Shown here piece after piece: positions 19,300-27,554 of a DNA stretch of 64,000 nucleotides. The translations under genes and the position numbers were made by a program. The notes below the pieces were generated by a model that was not told where the DNA came from, ran no database searches, and was given only the letters and a program-made list of their open reading frames with translations. The number at the start of each line of letters is the position of its first letter. The first letter of the stretch is position 1. This DNA comes from Arcobacter defluvii (GTDB lineage Bacteria > Campylobacterota > Campylobacteria > Campylobacterales > Arcobacteraceae), in NCBI RefSeq assembly GCF_013201725.1, contig NZ_CP053835.1, positions 930,001 through 994,000 of the forward strand, written 5' to 3'.

Positions 19300-21576
19300 T
19301 TGAAATTAAAAAAACTTTTTATGTTGCTGTTTATTTTAAATACAGTCTCTTTCATAAGTGTTGCAATTGTGATAAATAAATATCAGAAATCAACAATAAA
19401 TCTTGAAGATGCATATAACATGCAATATAAATCTTTGATTTTAGCAGATGAGTTAAGACAAAGTAGTGATGACTTGACAAGAATGGCACGAACTTATGTA
19501 ATAACTGGAAATTCTATGTATGAAGAGCAGTATAAAACAGTTTTGGCTATACGAAATGGAGAGTTACCAAGACCTAAAAGATACAATGGAATTTTTTGGG
19601 ATTTTTTATCAATTGATGGAAGTATTCCAAAACTAGATGGAGAAAAAATACCTCTTCGAGAGTTGATGAAAAATGCAAATTTCCCAGAATCAGAACTAAA
19701 TATGCTTTTTACTTCTCAAAATGAATCAGATGATTTAACAAAACTTGAACATAAAGCTATGAATGCGATTAAAGGTATATTTTTAGATAAAGATGGAAAT
19801 TACACTATAAAAGGTAAACCAGATTTTGCACTTGCAAGAGAACTTATGCATTCAAAAGAGTATCATGAAGCAAAAATTAGAATCATGGAACCTTTAGATA
19901 GATTTTATAAAGCTTTTGAAAATAGAACAAAACAAAAAGTTGATGAAGCAAGAGCAACAGTAAAAGAGTTGGAGTTTTATGTAAATGTTATAGTTTTATT
20001 TTCAATAGTTTTCTTTTTGATGTCATTTTTTATAATTTTATTTAGAATTGTTTACCCAATTGATTTATTAAGACGAGTGATGTTAAAACTTTCAAAAAAT
20101 GATATGAGTGTAGAAATAGATAAAAATAAATTTGATGATGAAGTAGGGGATATGATAGGGGCTGTTGAGATTTTTAAAGAAAATACTCAAAAACTTCTTA
20201 CAAGTGAACATCAAATAAAACAAGCAATGCAAGAAGCAACAACAGCAAATAAAGCAAAATCAATCTTTCTTGCTCGAATGAGTCATGAACTACGAACTCC
20301 ACTAAATGCCATATTAGGTTTTACAAATATTTTACAAAAATCAATGAATGCAACTACAGTTGAAAAAGAGAACTTAAATGTCATAAAAAGAAGTGCTGAC
20401 CATCTTCTAAATATTATAAATGAAATTTTAGAGTTATCAAAAATAGAAGCTGGAAAAATGGAGTTGAGTCTTAAAAATTTTAATTTATTTGAGTTAATAA
20501 AAGAGATAGAAGATATTTTTGCTTTTAGATGTGAAAATAAAGGCTTAAAATTTAAAATAGAGACTTTGAATCTTCCAAAATATATAAAAGCTGATGAACA
20601 AAGATTAAGACAAATTTTGATTAATCTTTTAGGAAATTCTTTGAAGTTTACAAATGAAGGTGAAATTTCTTTGTATATTTATGAATTAAATAAAAAACTA
20701 TTTTTTGAAGTAAAAGATAGTGGAATTGGAATAGATAAATCAAATCTTGAAAAAGTTTTTAAACCTTTTGAACAAGTAAAACAAGATAATTATACACAAC
20801 AAGGTACAGGATTAGGGTTATCTATTACCAAAGAGTTAGTTTCTTTGATGGGTGGAAATATCTATTTAAAAAGTCAAGTTGGAGTTGGAAGTGAATTTTA
20901 TTTTAGTATTAATTATGAAAAAGCAAATGAAGAAGAACTTTCAAAAGAGAATAATGCAAAAAATATAGTTGGAATTAAAAATGAAAATTTCACTAAAACT
21001 ATTTTAGTTGTAGATGATATAAAAGAAAATAGAGATTTGATAACTTTACTTTTAAACTCTTATGGGTTTAAAACTTTAGAAGCTACAAGTGGGAAAGAAG
21101 CTTTAGATGTTTTTGAAAATGAAAAACTTGATTTGATTTTTATGGATATTTTGATGGAAGGAATGGATGGTTTAGAAACTATGCAAAATATCAGAGCTTC
21201 AAAAAATGGTAAGGATATTCCCATTATTGCACTTTCAGCCAATGTTTTTGAAGAAGATAAAAAGGAAGCTATAAAAAATGGTGCAAATGACTTTTTAGCA
21301 AAACCTGTGGAAGAAAAAGAGATTTTATTGATTTTAGAAAAATATTTGCATATAGAATTAGAGTATGAAAATAAAGAAAAAAGAATCAATGTGAAAAAAG
21401 AGTTAGAAACTTTACCTCAAGAGTTTGTAGAAAAATTAAAAGAAAAAGCACTTCTAATGGATAATGATGGAATTTTTGAACTACTAAAAGAGTATGAATT
21501 ATCAAATGATTTAAAAATTTATATCAAAAATTTAGTTGATGAATTTAAGTATCAAGAGTTGCTAAATCTAGTTTAA
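19300..21576 (+). CDS. Membrane hybrid histidine kinase with C-terminal receiver
   Basis: I set the start at TTG 19300 (translated MKLKKLFMLLFILNTVSF), preceded by AGGA at 6 nt; starting at 19216 would overlap the divergent kinase and add 28 residues with no ribosome site. The 758-residue product has membrane helices at about 5-25 and 228-249 around a periplasmic domain, a HAMP-like stretch, HisKA with His329 in ARMSHELRTPLNAILGF, an ATPase domain (LINLLGNSLKFTN, DSGIGID, GTGLGLSITKEL) and a receiver with Asp616 in LIFMDILMEGMDG. The C-terminal 60 residues are short for a full HPt domain. The periplasmic ligand is unknown. Confidence 0.9.
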   Translation: MKLKKLFMLLFILNTVSFISVAIVINKYQKSTINLEDAYNMQYKSLILADELRQSSDDLTRMARTYVITGNSMYEEQYKTVLAIRNGELPRPKRYNGIFWDFLSIDGSIPKLDGEKIPLRELMKNANFPESELNMLFTSQNESDDLTKLEHKAMNAIKGIFLDKDGNYTIKGKPDFALARELMHSKEYHEAKIRIMEPLDRFYKAFENRTKQKVDEARATVKELEFYVNVIVLFSIVFFLMSFFIILFRIVYPIDLLRRVMLKLSKNDMSVEIDKNKFDDEVGDMIGAVEIFKENTQKLLTSEHQIKQAMQEATTANKAKSIFLARMSHELRTPLNAILGFTNILQKSMNATTVEKENLNVIKRSADHLLNIINEILELSKIEAGKMELSLKNFNLFELIKEIEDIFAFRCENKGLKFKIETLNLPKYIKADEQRLRQILINLLGNSLKFTNEGEISLYIYELNKKLFFEVKDSGIGIDKSNLEKVFKPFEQVKQDNYTQQGTGLGLSITKELVSLMGGNIYLKSQVGVGSEFYFSINYEKANEEELSKENNAKNIVGIKNENFTKTILVVDDIKENRDLITLLLNSYGFKTLEATSGKEALDVFENEKLDLIFMDILMEGMDGLETMQNIRASKNGKDIPIIALSANVFEEDKKEAIKNGANDFLAKPVEEKEILLILEKYLHIELEYENKEKRINVKKELETLPQEFVEKLKEKALLMDNDGIFELLKEYELSNDLKIYIKNLVDEFKYQELLNLV

Positions 21577-21631
21577 TTTCCTTTTTTTATCTTTTTGTTA
21601 CAATACACAAAAATACAAAAGGTTATTTATA

Positions 21632-22030
21632 ATGGAAATAGAAATTTCAACACCTGCTTTATTATTCCCAGCTATTTCGTTACTTCTTTTAGCATATACA
21701 AATAGATTTTTAACAACAGGACAACTTATTCGTTCAATCTCTCATCAAGCAAGAGAACACGGTGGACAAGAATTGGCTGGACAAATAGAAAATCTAAAAA
21801 AAAGACTCGAACTTACAAAATGGATGCAATTTTTTGGAGTAGTATCGATTCTTTTATGTACGATGTCAATGTTTTCTCTTTTTTTAGAATTTCATAATTT
21901 TGGAAAAGCGATATTTGGATTGAGTTTAGTAACTATGTGTTTGTCTTTGTTTATCTCTTTATGGGAAGTTTATATCTCTTCAAATGCTTTGAATTTGGAG
22001 TTGAAAGATTTATATGAGAAGTGTAAATGA
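21632..22030 (+). CDS. DUF2721 family membrane protein
   Basis: 132-residue protein with three hydrophobic segments (about 8-24, 64-86, 92-113) and the family hallmark in which an N-terminal helix (LLFPAISLLLLAYTNRFL) precedes a charged helical stretch (RSISHQAREHGGQELAGQI) and two further membrane helices. This matches the DUF2721 family, conserved small inner-membrane proteins with no established function. Its TGA overlaps the ATG of the next gene (ATGA), so the two are coupled. Confidence 0.8.
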   Translation: MEIEISTPALLFPAISLLLLAYTNRFLTTGQLIRSISHQAREHGGQELAGQIENLKKRLELTKWMQFFGVVSILLCTMSMFSLFLEFHNFGKAIFGLSLVTMCLSLFISLWEVYISSNALNLELKDLYEKCK

Positions 22031-22749
22031 AAAAGATTATATTTTTAATTTTACTATCAGTTTTAAATATAAGTTTATATGCAAATGATTTTAATTTAGC
22101 ATTAGAACTTCAAAATAAAGGTGAAATAAATAAAGCAGTTAGTTTATTTGAAAAGGCTTGTAATAATGATGATTTAAAGGCTTGTTATAATCTAGCAATT
22201 TTATATTTTGATGGAAAAGAGATAAAACAAGATTATTCAAAAGCTAAAAATTTATATACAAAATCTTGCGAAGCAGGGCATGTTTCTAGTTGTTATAATT
22301 TAGGACTGATGTATGACAATGCAAATGGTGTAACAAAAGATATATTAAAAGCAAAAGAATTATATATAAAAGCTTGTGATGCTGGCGATCCTTATGCTTG
22401 TATTAACACAGGATATATTTATGAAAATGATGAATCTTTAAGAGATTATGAAAAGGCTAAGAAGTATTATCAAAAAGCTTGTGATAAAGATGATTCTTCA
22501 GGATGTCATAATCTTGCAGTTATGTATATAAAAGGCTTAGGAACAGAACAGAGTTATAAAAAAGCAAAAGAGTATTATCAAAAAGCTTGCGATATGGCTT
22601 ATTCTTCAAGTTGTATAAATTTAGGTGTAATGTATGCAAAAGCTCAAGGTGTAAAACAAAATAGTTTTAAAGCTAAAGAGTTATTTAAAAAAGCTTGTGA
22701 TGCTGGAGATGCTAAAGGATGTAGAAACTATTCTGTTATGAATAGATAA
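22027..22749 (+). CDS. Sel1-repeat, cysteine-rich exported protein (Hcp-like)
   Basis: 240 residues: a signal peptide (about 1-19, ending SLYA) followed by six tandem Sel1/TPR-like units of about 36 residues. Most units carry a cysteine pair spaced CX7C (for example KACNNDDLKAC, KSCEAGHVSSC, KACDAGDPYAC), the layout of Helicobacter cysteine-rich proteins, in which each repeat is locked by a disulphide. It is therefore most likely a periplasmic or secreted scaffold for protein-protein contact. Some family members bind penicillin weakly, but no catalytic function should be assumed. Coupled to the DUF2721 gene by an ATGA overlap. Confidence 0.88.
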   Translation: MKKIIFLILLSVLNISLYANDFNLALELQNKGEINKAVSLFEKACNNDDLKACYNLAILYFDGKEIKQDYSKAKNLYTKSCEAGHVSSCYNLGLMYDNANGVTKDILKAKELYIKACDAGDPYACINTGYIYENDESLRDYEKAKKYYQKACDKDDSSGCHNLAVMYIKGLGTEQSYKKAKEYYQKACDMAYSSSCINLGVMYAKAQGVKQNSFKAKELFKKACDAGDAKGCRNYSVMNR

Positions 22750-22754
22750 AACAC

Positions 22755-22783
22755 TATTTTAGATTTTTAAAAAATCTAAAATA
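22755..22783. terminator. Bidirectional terminator between Sel1 and Nudix genes
   Basis: Near-perfect palindrome: TATTTTAGATTTTT (22755-22768) and its complement (22770-22783), 14 bp per arm. It lies between convergent genes and includes the last codons of the Nudix gene. Confidence 0.65.
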
Positions 22784-23166
22784 ATTTGTTTATGGTCAAA
22801 AACAAGTTTTTCAAGTGGTATTTCATCTAACTTATAGACATAAACCTCTTTTGCATCATCTTGTGCAACAGGTTCTCCATAAGCTTTACAAATATAAACA
22901 ATAGATGCTGTATGAAATCTTTCATCTCTTGCGGGATCTGAATAAACTCCAAGAAGTTTTTCAATCGTAACATCCAAAGAAGTCTCTTCTTTCATTTCTC
23001 GAACAACTGCATTTTCAACTGTTTCACCAATATCAACAAATCCACCAGGAATGGCAATACCTAAAGGTCTATTTAATCTTTCAATCAAAACAATTCCTTT
23101 AAAATTTTCATTTTCATCATAAAGTTTTATTATTCCATCAACGGCTAAAAAGGGTGTTTTTATCAT
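22759..23166 (-). CDS. Nudix hydrolase
   Basis: 135-residue hydrolase of nucleoside diphosphate-linked compounds. The Nudix box runs from about residue 42 to 64 (GFVDIGE, then REMKEET): it fits GX5EX7REUXEEXGU except that the last glycine is serine (EETSL). This substitution is outside the metal-binding glutamates, so activity is expected. The layout (ADP-ribose/NADH-type GGFVDIGET) is common for ADP-ribose pyrophosphatases, but specificity cannot be fixed from the motif. Single gene, convergent with the Sel1 gene. Confidence 0.88.
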   Translation of the reverse strand: MIKTPFLAVDGIIKLYDENENFKGIVLIERLNRPLGIAIPGGFVDIGETVENAVVREMKEETSLDVTIEKLLGVYSDPARDERFHTASIVYICKAYGEPVAQDDAKEVYVYKLDEIPLEKLVFDHKQIILDFLKI

Positions 23167-23242
23167 AGTTATCTCTTATTTAAGTGTTTTATTGAAAGGA
23201 GTTTATCATATTTTTCTAAGTTTTGTTTTTAAGAGAGATTTC

Positions 23243-23270
23243 AAAACTCCATCTATGAAGATGAAGTTTT
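23243..23270 (-). terminator. Possible terminator of the TRAP-GGT-TSUP operon
   Basis: On the minus strand AAAACTTCATCT (complement of 23259-23270) pairs with AGATGGAGTTTT (complement of 23243-23254) with one wobble and a 4-nt loop, about 30 nt after the TSUP stop. The following T tract is poor, so this is tentative. Confidence 0.4.
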
Positions 23271-23300
23271 ATAAAAAATAAATAGTATTAGTTAAATAGT

Positions 23301-24107
23301 TTAAACTAAAACCATTTTCAATCCAACACAAGCTAAAAATACTGCAAAAGCAACTTTAAGTTGTTTTACATTTAAGCTATATGCTAATTTTACACCATAT
23401 GGTGCAAAGAACATTGTCATAGGAACTAGTACTGCAAATGCTAGCCAATTTACATATCCAGTTGAAGCTAAAGGTAAATTTTCTACATTCCATCCAACAA
23501 TTATATAACCAATTGTTGCAGGAACGCTAATAATCAAACCAAACAAAGATGCTGTACTAACTGCTCTATGAATAGGAAAAGAAAATAGTGTTAGTAAAGG
23601 AACCATAATAGTTCCTCCTCCAATTCCAAGTAATGAAGCAAATCCTCCAACAAGTACAGCAAAAATAGATTGTAAAAATCTTCCTGGTAAAGAATCTGCT
23701 ATTACTAGATTTTTAAAACTACTAATAATCATATTTATTGATACTACTAAAAGTAAGATACCAAACATAAATTTTAAGTTCGCTCCATCTATATATTTTG
23801 ATGTGAAAGAACTTATTAAAACCCCAAGAATTACAAAAGGAATCCATCTTTTAGATAAATCCCAATCAATTCCACCTTTTTTATGGTGAGAACGTGCAGA
23901 TATAATTGAAGTTACAACAATAGTTGATAAAGATGTACCAATTGATAAAGGCATAGCAATTGAGATATCAATATTCATATAGATAAATATATGATAAAGC
24001 ATAGGAACAATTACAATTCCTCCTCCAACACCAAGTAATCCTGCTAGTAAACCAGCAACTACTCCACTTGCTAACAAAATTGGTACTAAAATTAATAATT
24101 CATTCAT
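23301..24107 (-). CDS. TSUP family (TauE/SafE) anion exporter
   Basis: 268-residue inner-membrane protein with about eight helices and the duplicated glycine motif of the TauE/SafE (DUF81) family: LAGLLGVGGGIVIVPML near residues 22-38 and ASLLGIGGGTIMVPLL near 157-172. Characterised members export sulfite, sulfoacetate or other small organic anions. It is the last gene of a minus-strand operon with a TRAP transporter and a GGT-family hydrolase (16 nt after the latter), so it may remove a product of that pathway. The substrate is inference. Confidence 0.85.
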   Translation of the reverse strand: MNELLILVPILLASGVVAGLLAGLLGVGGGIVIVPMLYHIFIYMNIDISIAMPLSIGTSLSTIVVTSIISARSHHKKGGIDWDLSKRWIPFVILGVLISSFTSKYIDGANLKFMFGILLLVVSINMIISSFKNLVIADSLPGRFLQSIFAVLVGGFASLLGIGGGTIMVPLLTLFSFPIHRAVSTASLFGLIISVPATIGYIIVGWNVENLPLASTGYVNWLAFAVLVPMTMFFAPYGVKLAYSLNVKQLKVAFAVFLACVGLKMVLV

Positions 24108-24123
24108 AAAAATTTGTCCTTAT

Positions 24124-25719
24124 TTAAAAGCCTGAAGCTTTTCCATCACTTCTTGGGTCAAATGCCCCTTTTATTGTTTTTGATTTATCATAAACTAAAG
24201 CTCCAGCATGTCCAACAGCTGAATCAAATTCTCCTAAGATTTCAACATCATGCCCTTTTGCTTTTAATTCTTCAATTAACTTTTTATCAAATCTTGATTC
24301 AAGTTTTAAACTTTGAGATGAATTACCCCATGTTCTTCCTAAAAGCCATCTTGGATTATTTATGCAAGTTTGTAAATCTTCATTATAATAAGCATATCTA
24401 GAAAATATTGCTGCTTGTGTTTGAGGTTGTCCATCTCCACCCATTGTTCCATAAGCCATAACTCTTCCATCATCAAAAAGAGCAATCGCAGGATTTAATG
24501 TATGAAAAGGTTTTTTATGTGGCTTTAAAGCTTGAATATGTGTTGAATCAAGTTTAAAGCTACAACCTCTATTTTGCCAAACAATACCAGTTTTAGGAAG
24601 TGTTAATCCACTTCCAAACTCATGATAAATACTTTGAATCGCACTTACAACTCTTCCTTCATTATCTGAAACTGCAAACCAAGTAGTATCGCCTGGTGCT
24701 GCATTCTCACCCCAAGGCATAGCTTTTTCTAAATCAATTTCTTGACTTAATTTATCTAAATATTCAGGTTCAAGCCAAGCTTGAAGTTCTTCGGGAGTTG
24801 CAGCTGTATTCATTTTATCTCTATGTTTAAAAGCAATTTTTGTTGCTTCAACCAATAAATGAACATGGTTAGATGAATCCTTTTGTGGCAATTTTTCAAG
24901 CCATCTATCAAATAAACCTAAAATCATCAGTGATGCAACTCCTTGTGTTGGAGCTGAAGCATTAAATAATTTTGCATTACTCGTTTTCATTTCTAAAGGT
25001 GTATTCCAAGAAGCATGGTGCTCTTGTAAATCTTTTTTTGATAATAAAGAATCTCTATCTTCTAAATCTTTTGAGATATTTTGAGCTAAAGTTCCTCTAT
25101 AAAAATCATCAAATCCATTAATTCCAAGAGTTTTTAAAGTATTTCCAAGTTTTTCTTGTATTAGACTTTCACCTTTTTGTGGTACTTTCCCTTTTGGATA
25201 ATAGATATCTGCAAAATATGAATCTACTATTAACTCATCTTTTTTCTCTTCTAAAGTTTGAGATAAAGATTGTGTTACAACTATTCCATTTATAGCTGAA
25301 TCAACTGCTTCTTCAACAAGTTTTGATGTTGAAAGTTTTCCATTCCACTTTTTTTTACTTTTTTCATAAGCTAAATTCCAAGCTGAAACTGCACCAGCTA
25401 CACTATTTGCAGCTAATCTTCCTCTAAAAGGAATGTCTTTTAAACCTTTATATTGATTCATATTAACATCAAAACCTGAGTAACCTGATGCTTCAATAAA
25501 ACTTACGCCCTCTTTAGGGTCATAAATTAGCCAAAAGGCATCTCCACCAATCCCAGTCATATGTGGGTAGTGAACTGCCAACGATGAGGCAACTGCAATT
25601 GTAGCTTCAATTGCATTTCCTCCTTGTTTTAAGATTTCAAGTCCAGCATCAGATGCTTTATGGTGTGGTGAAACTACCATACCGTTGTTTGAAATTTGTG
25701 TTAAAGGTAAATTATTCAT
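24124..25719 (-). CDS. Gamma-glutamyltransferase-family Ntn hydrolase (YwrD/HpxW-like)
   Basis: 531-residue self-cleaving Ntn hydrolase. The N-terminal half has GMVVSPHHKASDAGLEIL and NAIEATIAVASSLAV; the autocleavage site is GDTTWFAVSDNEG, making Thr345 the nucleophile of the small subunit, and EFGSGL and GTMGGDGQPQ follow as in the family. There is no signal peptide, unlike the periplasmic E. coli-type GGT. Lack of signal, size and the SAIQSIYHEFGSG segment fit the cytoplasmic YwrD/HpxW group; HpxW is an oxamate amidohydrolase of purine/allantoin catabolism in Klebsiella. Cotranscribed with a TRAP transporter (1-nt gap). Family is secure, reaction is not. Confidence 0.82.
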   Translation of the reverse strand: MNNLPLTQISNNGMVVSPHHKASDAGLEILKQGGNAIEATIAVASSLAVHYPHMTGIGGDAFWLIYDPKEGVSFIEASGYSGFDVNMNQYKGLKDIPFRGRLAANSVAGAVSAWNLAYEKSKKKWNGKLSTSKLVEEAVDSAINGIVVTQSLSQTLEEKKDELIVDSYFADIYYPKGKVPQKGESLIQEKLGNTLKTLGINGFDDFYRGTLAQNISKDLEDRDSLLSKKDLQEHHASWNTPLEMKTSNAKLFNASAPTQGVASLMILGLFDRWLEKLPQKDSSNHVHLLVEATKIAFKHRDKMNTAATPEELQAWLEPEYLDKLSQEIDLEKAMPWGENAAPGDTTWFAVSDNEGRVVSAIQSIYHEFGSGLTLPKTGIVWQNRGCSFKLDSTHIQALKPHKKPFHTLNPAIALFDDGRVMAYGTMGGDGQPQTQAAIFSRYAYYNEDLQTCINNPRWLLGRTWGNSSQSLKLESRFDKKLIEELKAKGHDVEILGEFDSAVGHAGALVYDKSKTIKGAFDPRSDGKASGF

Positions 25720-25720
25720 A

Positions 25721-27046
25721 TTACATCCATCCTATTGCTTTGGGTAACCAAAGTGCTATTTCTGGGAATACCATAACAAGTACAATTACAATAATCTGAA
25801 TTGCAATAAATGGTAATACCCCTTTATATATATCCATTGTTTTAATTTCTTTTGGAGCTACTCCTTTTAAGAAGAATAGTGACCAACCAAAAGGTGGGGT
25901 TAAAAATGAAGATTGTAAATTTAGTGCAACTAAAATTCCAAGCCATATCATATCTACATTTAGTGCGTGAAAAATCGGTAATACAAGAGGAAGCACTATA
26001 TATGAAATTTCTATCCATTCTAAGAAAAAACCTAAAAAGAATAAAACAATCATCATAAATATTATTGCACCCCACATACCACCAGGTATTGAAGCAAATA
26101 AATCTTCAACTAAATAATCTCCATCTAATCCTCTAAAACTTAATCCAAAAACTTGAGAAGCAATTAAAACGAACATAATCATTCCAGTTACTTTCATAGT
26201 TTCATATATAGTTTCTTTTAAAATTTCTAAACTTAATCTTTTACTTATAAAAACTATTACTAAAGCACCAATTGCTCCCATTGATGCAGCTTCTGTTGGA
26301 GCTGCAAGTCCACCTATGATTGAACCTAATACGGCAAAAATTAGTAAAAAAGGTGGTGCAACAGATTTAAAGAACTCAATCCATAACTCTTTTTTTGAGT
26401 ATTGTGAAATCTCTTCTTCATCAATAGCAGGTACATGATGAGGTGCAAATTTACTTAATAAAATAATATAAATTATATAACAAACACTCAAAAGTAGTCC
26501 AGGCATAAGAGCTGCTGCAAATAAAGGACCAATAGCCTCTCCACTAATATCAGCTAATAAAATTAAAACTAAACTAGGAGGAATAATTTGTCCTAAAGTC
26601 CCAGAGGCACAAATAGTACCACAAGCTACACTATGACTATAATTCCTTTTTAATAGTGTTGGAAGTGCTATCATAGTTAAAGTTACAACTGTAGCTCCTA
26701 CAATTCCTGTTGAAGCACCCATTAAAATTCCAACTACAATAATTGCTATTGCCATACCACCAGGTTTTTTTCCAGATAATAGTCCTAATACATCAAGCAT
26801 TCTTTCAGCTAAACGAGATTTTTCCAATAAAATACCCATAAAGACAAAAAGAGGAACAGCAAGTAAAGTATAGTTCGTTAAAACACCAAAAATTCTAGAA
26901 GGTAAAAGATTAAATAGATTTAAATCAACTCCAATAACTCCAAAAACTAAACCAGCTCCTGCAATTGCAAATGCAACAGGAACTCCTAATAAAATAAGTG
27001 CAAAAAGAGATACCACCATCATAATTGCTAATATTTGCGGATCCAT
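25721..27046 (-). CDS. dctM: TRAP transporter large permease subunit
   Basis: 441-residue inner-membrane protein with about twelve helices, the sodium-coupled transport subunit of a tripartite ATP-independent transporter. Family signatures include a glycine-rich LLGVPVAFAIAGAGLVFG near the start, GILMGASTGIVGATVVTLTM around 115-135, and the C-terminal LNLQSSFLTPPFGWSLFFLKG. It sits between the small-subunit gene and the GGT-family gene on one transcript. It works with the DctP-type binding protein encoded at 27551-28648; the small subunit between them is frameshifted, which may disable the complex. Confidence 0.95.
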   Translation of the reverse strand: MDPQILAIMMVVSLFALILLGVPVAFAIAGAGLVFGVIGVDLNLFNLLPSRIFGVLTNYTLLAVPLFVFMGILLEKSRLAERMLDVLGLLSGKKPGGMAIAIIVVGILMGASTGIVGATVVTLTMIALPTLLKRNYSHSVACGTICASGTLGQIIPPSLVLILLADISGEAIGPLFAAALMPGLLLSVCYIIYIILLSKFAPHHVPAIDEEEISQYSKKELWIEFFKSVAPPFLLIFAVLGSIIGGLAAPTEAASMGAIGALVIVFISKRLSLEILKETIYETMKVTGMIMFVLIASQVFGLSFRGLDGDYLVEDLFASIPGGMWGAIIFMMIVLFFLGFFLEWIEISYIVLPLVLPIFHALNVDMIWLGILVALNLQSSFLTPPFGWSLFFLKGVAPKEIKTMDIYKGVLPFIAIQIIVIVLVMVFPEIALWLPKAIGWM

Positions 27047-27049
27047 TTA

Positions 27050-27554
27050 CTATTTTTCCTCTTTTAGTTTAGATACAGCTTTTAATAAAACTGCTAACCC
27101 TTGTATTAAAATAAGTATAAATCCAATTGGTATTAAAGATTTAACTAAATATCTATAAGGTAAACCCCCCTGGGTCTGGAGAGATTTCCCCTGTATTGTA
27201 TGATTGCATCACATATTCACTTGATAAATATATTATAAATATTGAAAAAGGAATAATGATTAATATAGGAACTAATATATCCATATATAGTTTTACTTTT
27301 TTACTATAGTGATTATAAAAAAGATCAACTCTTACATGTTCACCTTGTTGAAAAGTAAAAGCAGAACCAAACATAGCAATAGCTGCTAAAATGTGCCATT
27401 GTAACTCTTGTTCAGCAATTGAGCTAATATGAAAAAAATATCTAAAAAGAACATCTCCCGCAACCATTAAAACCAAAATAAGAATCAACCAAGAAGTTAT
27501 TTGACCTGTGCGTTCTACGAACGCATCAAGTCTATTTGAAATATCTGAAATCAT
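27050..27554 (-). pseudogene. dctQ: TRAP transporter small subunit, frameshifted at a G6 run
   Basis: The open frame from ATG 27554 encodes 133 residues with the DctQ pattern (helices at about 19-38, 55-70, 90-112; EQELQWHILAAIAMFG; QQGEHVRVDLFY) but stops early after [11 protein letters not shown] (stop near 27153). Removing one G from the six-G run (complement of 27165-27170) restores [18 protein letters not shown] and a final membrane helix, with a stop at 27050-27052, 3 nt before dctM. The restored protein has 167 residues, the usual family size. So this is a real gene with a +1 defect, a sequencing error, or slippage-dependent expression. Its ATG overlaps the dctP stop (ATGA). Confidence 0.85.

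Noticed and set aside
24124-25719. Classical periplasmic gamma-glutamyltransferase acting on glutathione
   Set aside because: No signal peptide, and the sequence around the nucleophile differs from the TTHYS form of E. coli GGT; family retained, specific function not claimed.
27165-27170. G6 run as a phase-variation tract
   Set aside because: Known switching tracts in related bacteria are usually eight or more Gs. I report the frameshift but do not claim phase variation.
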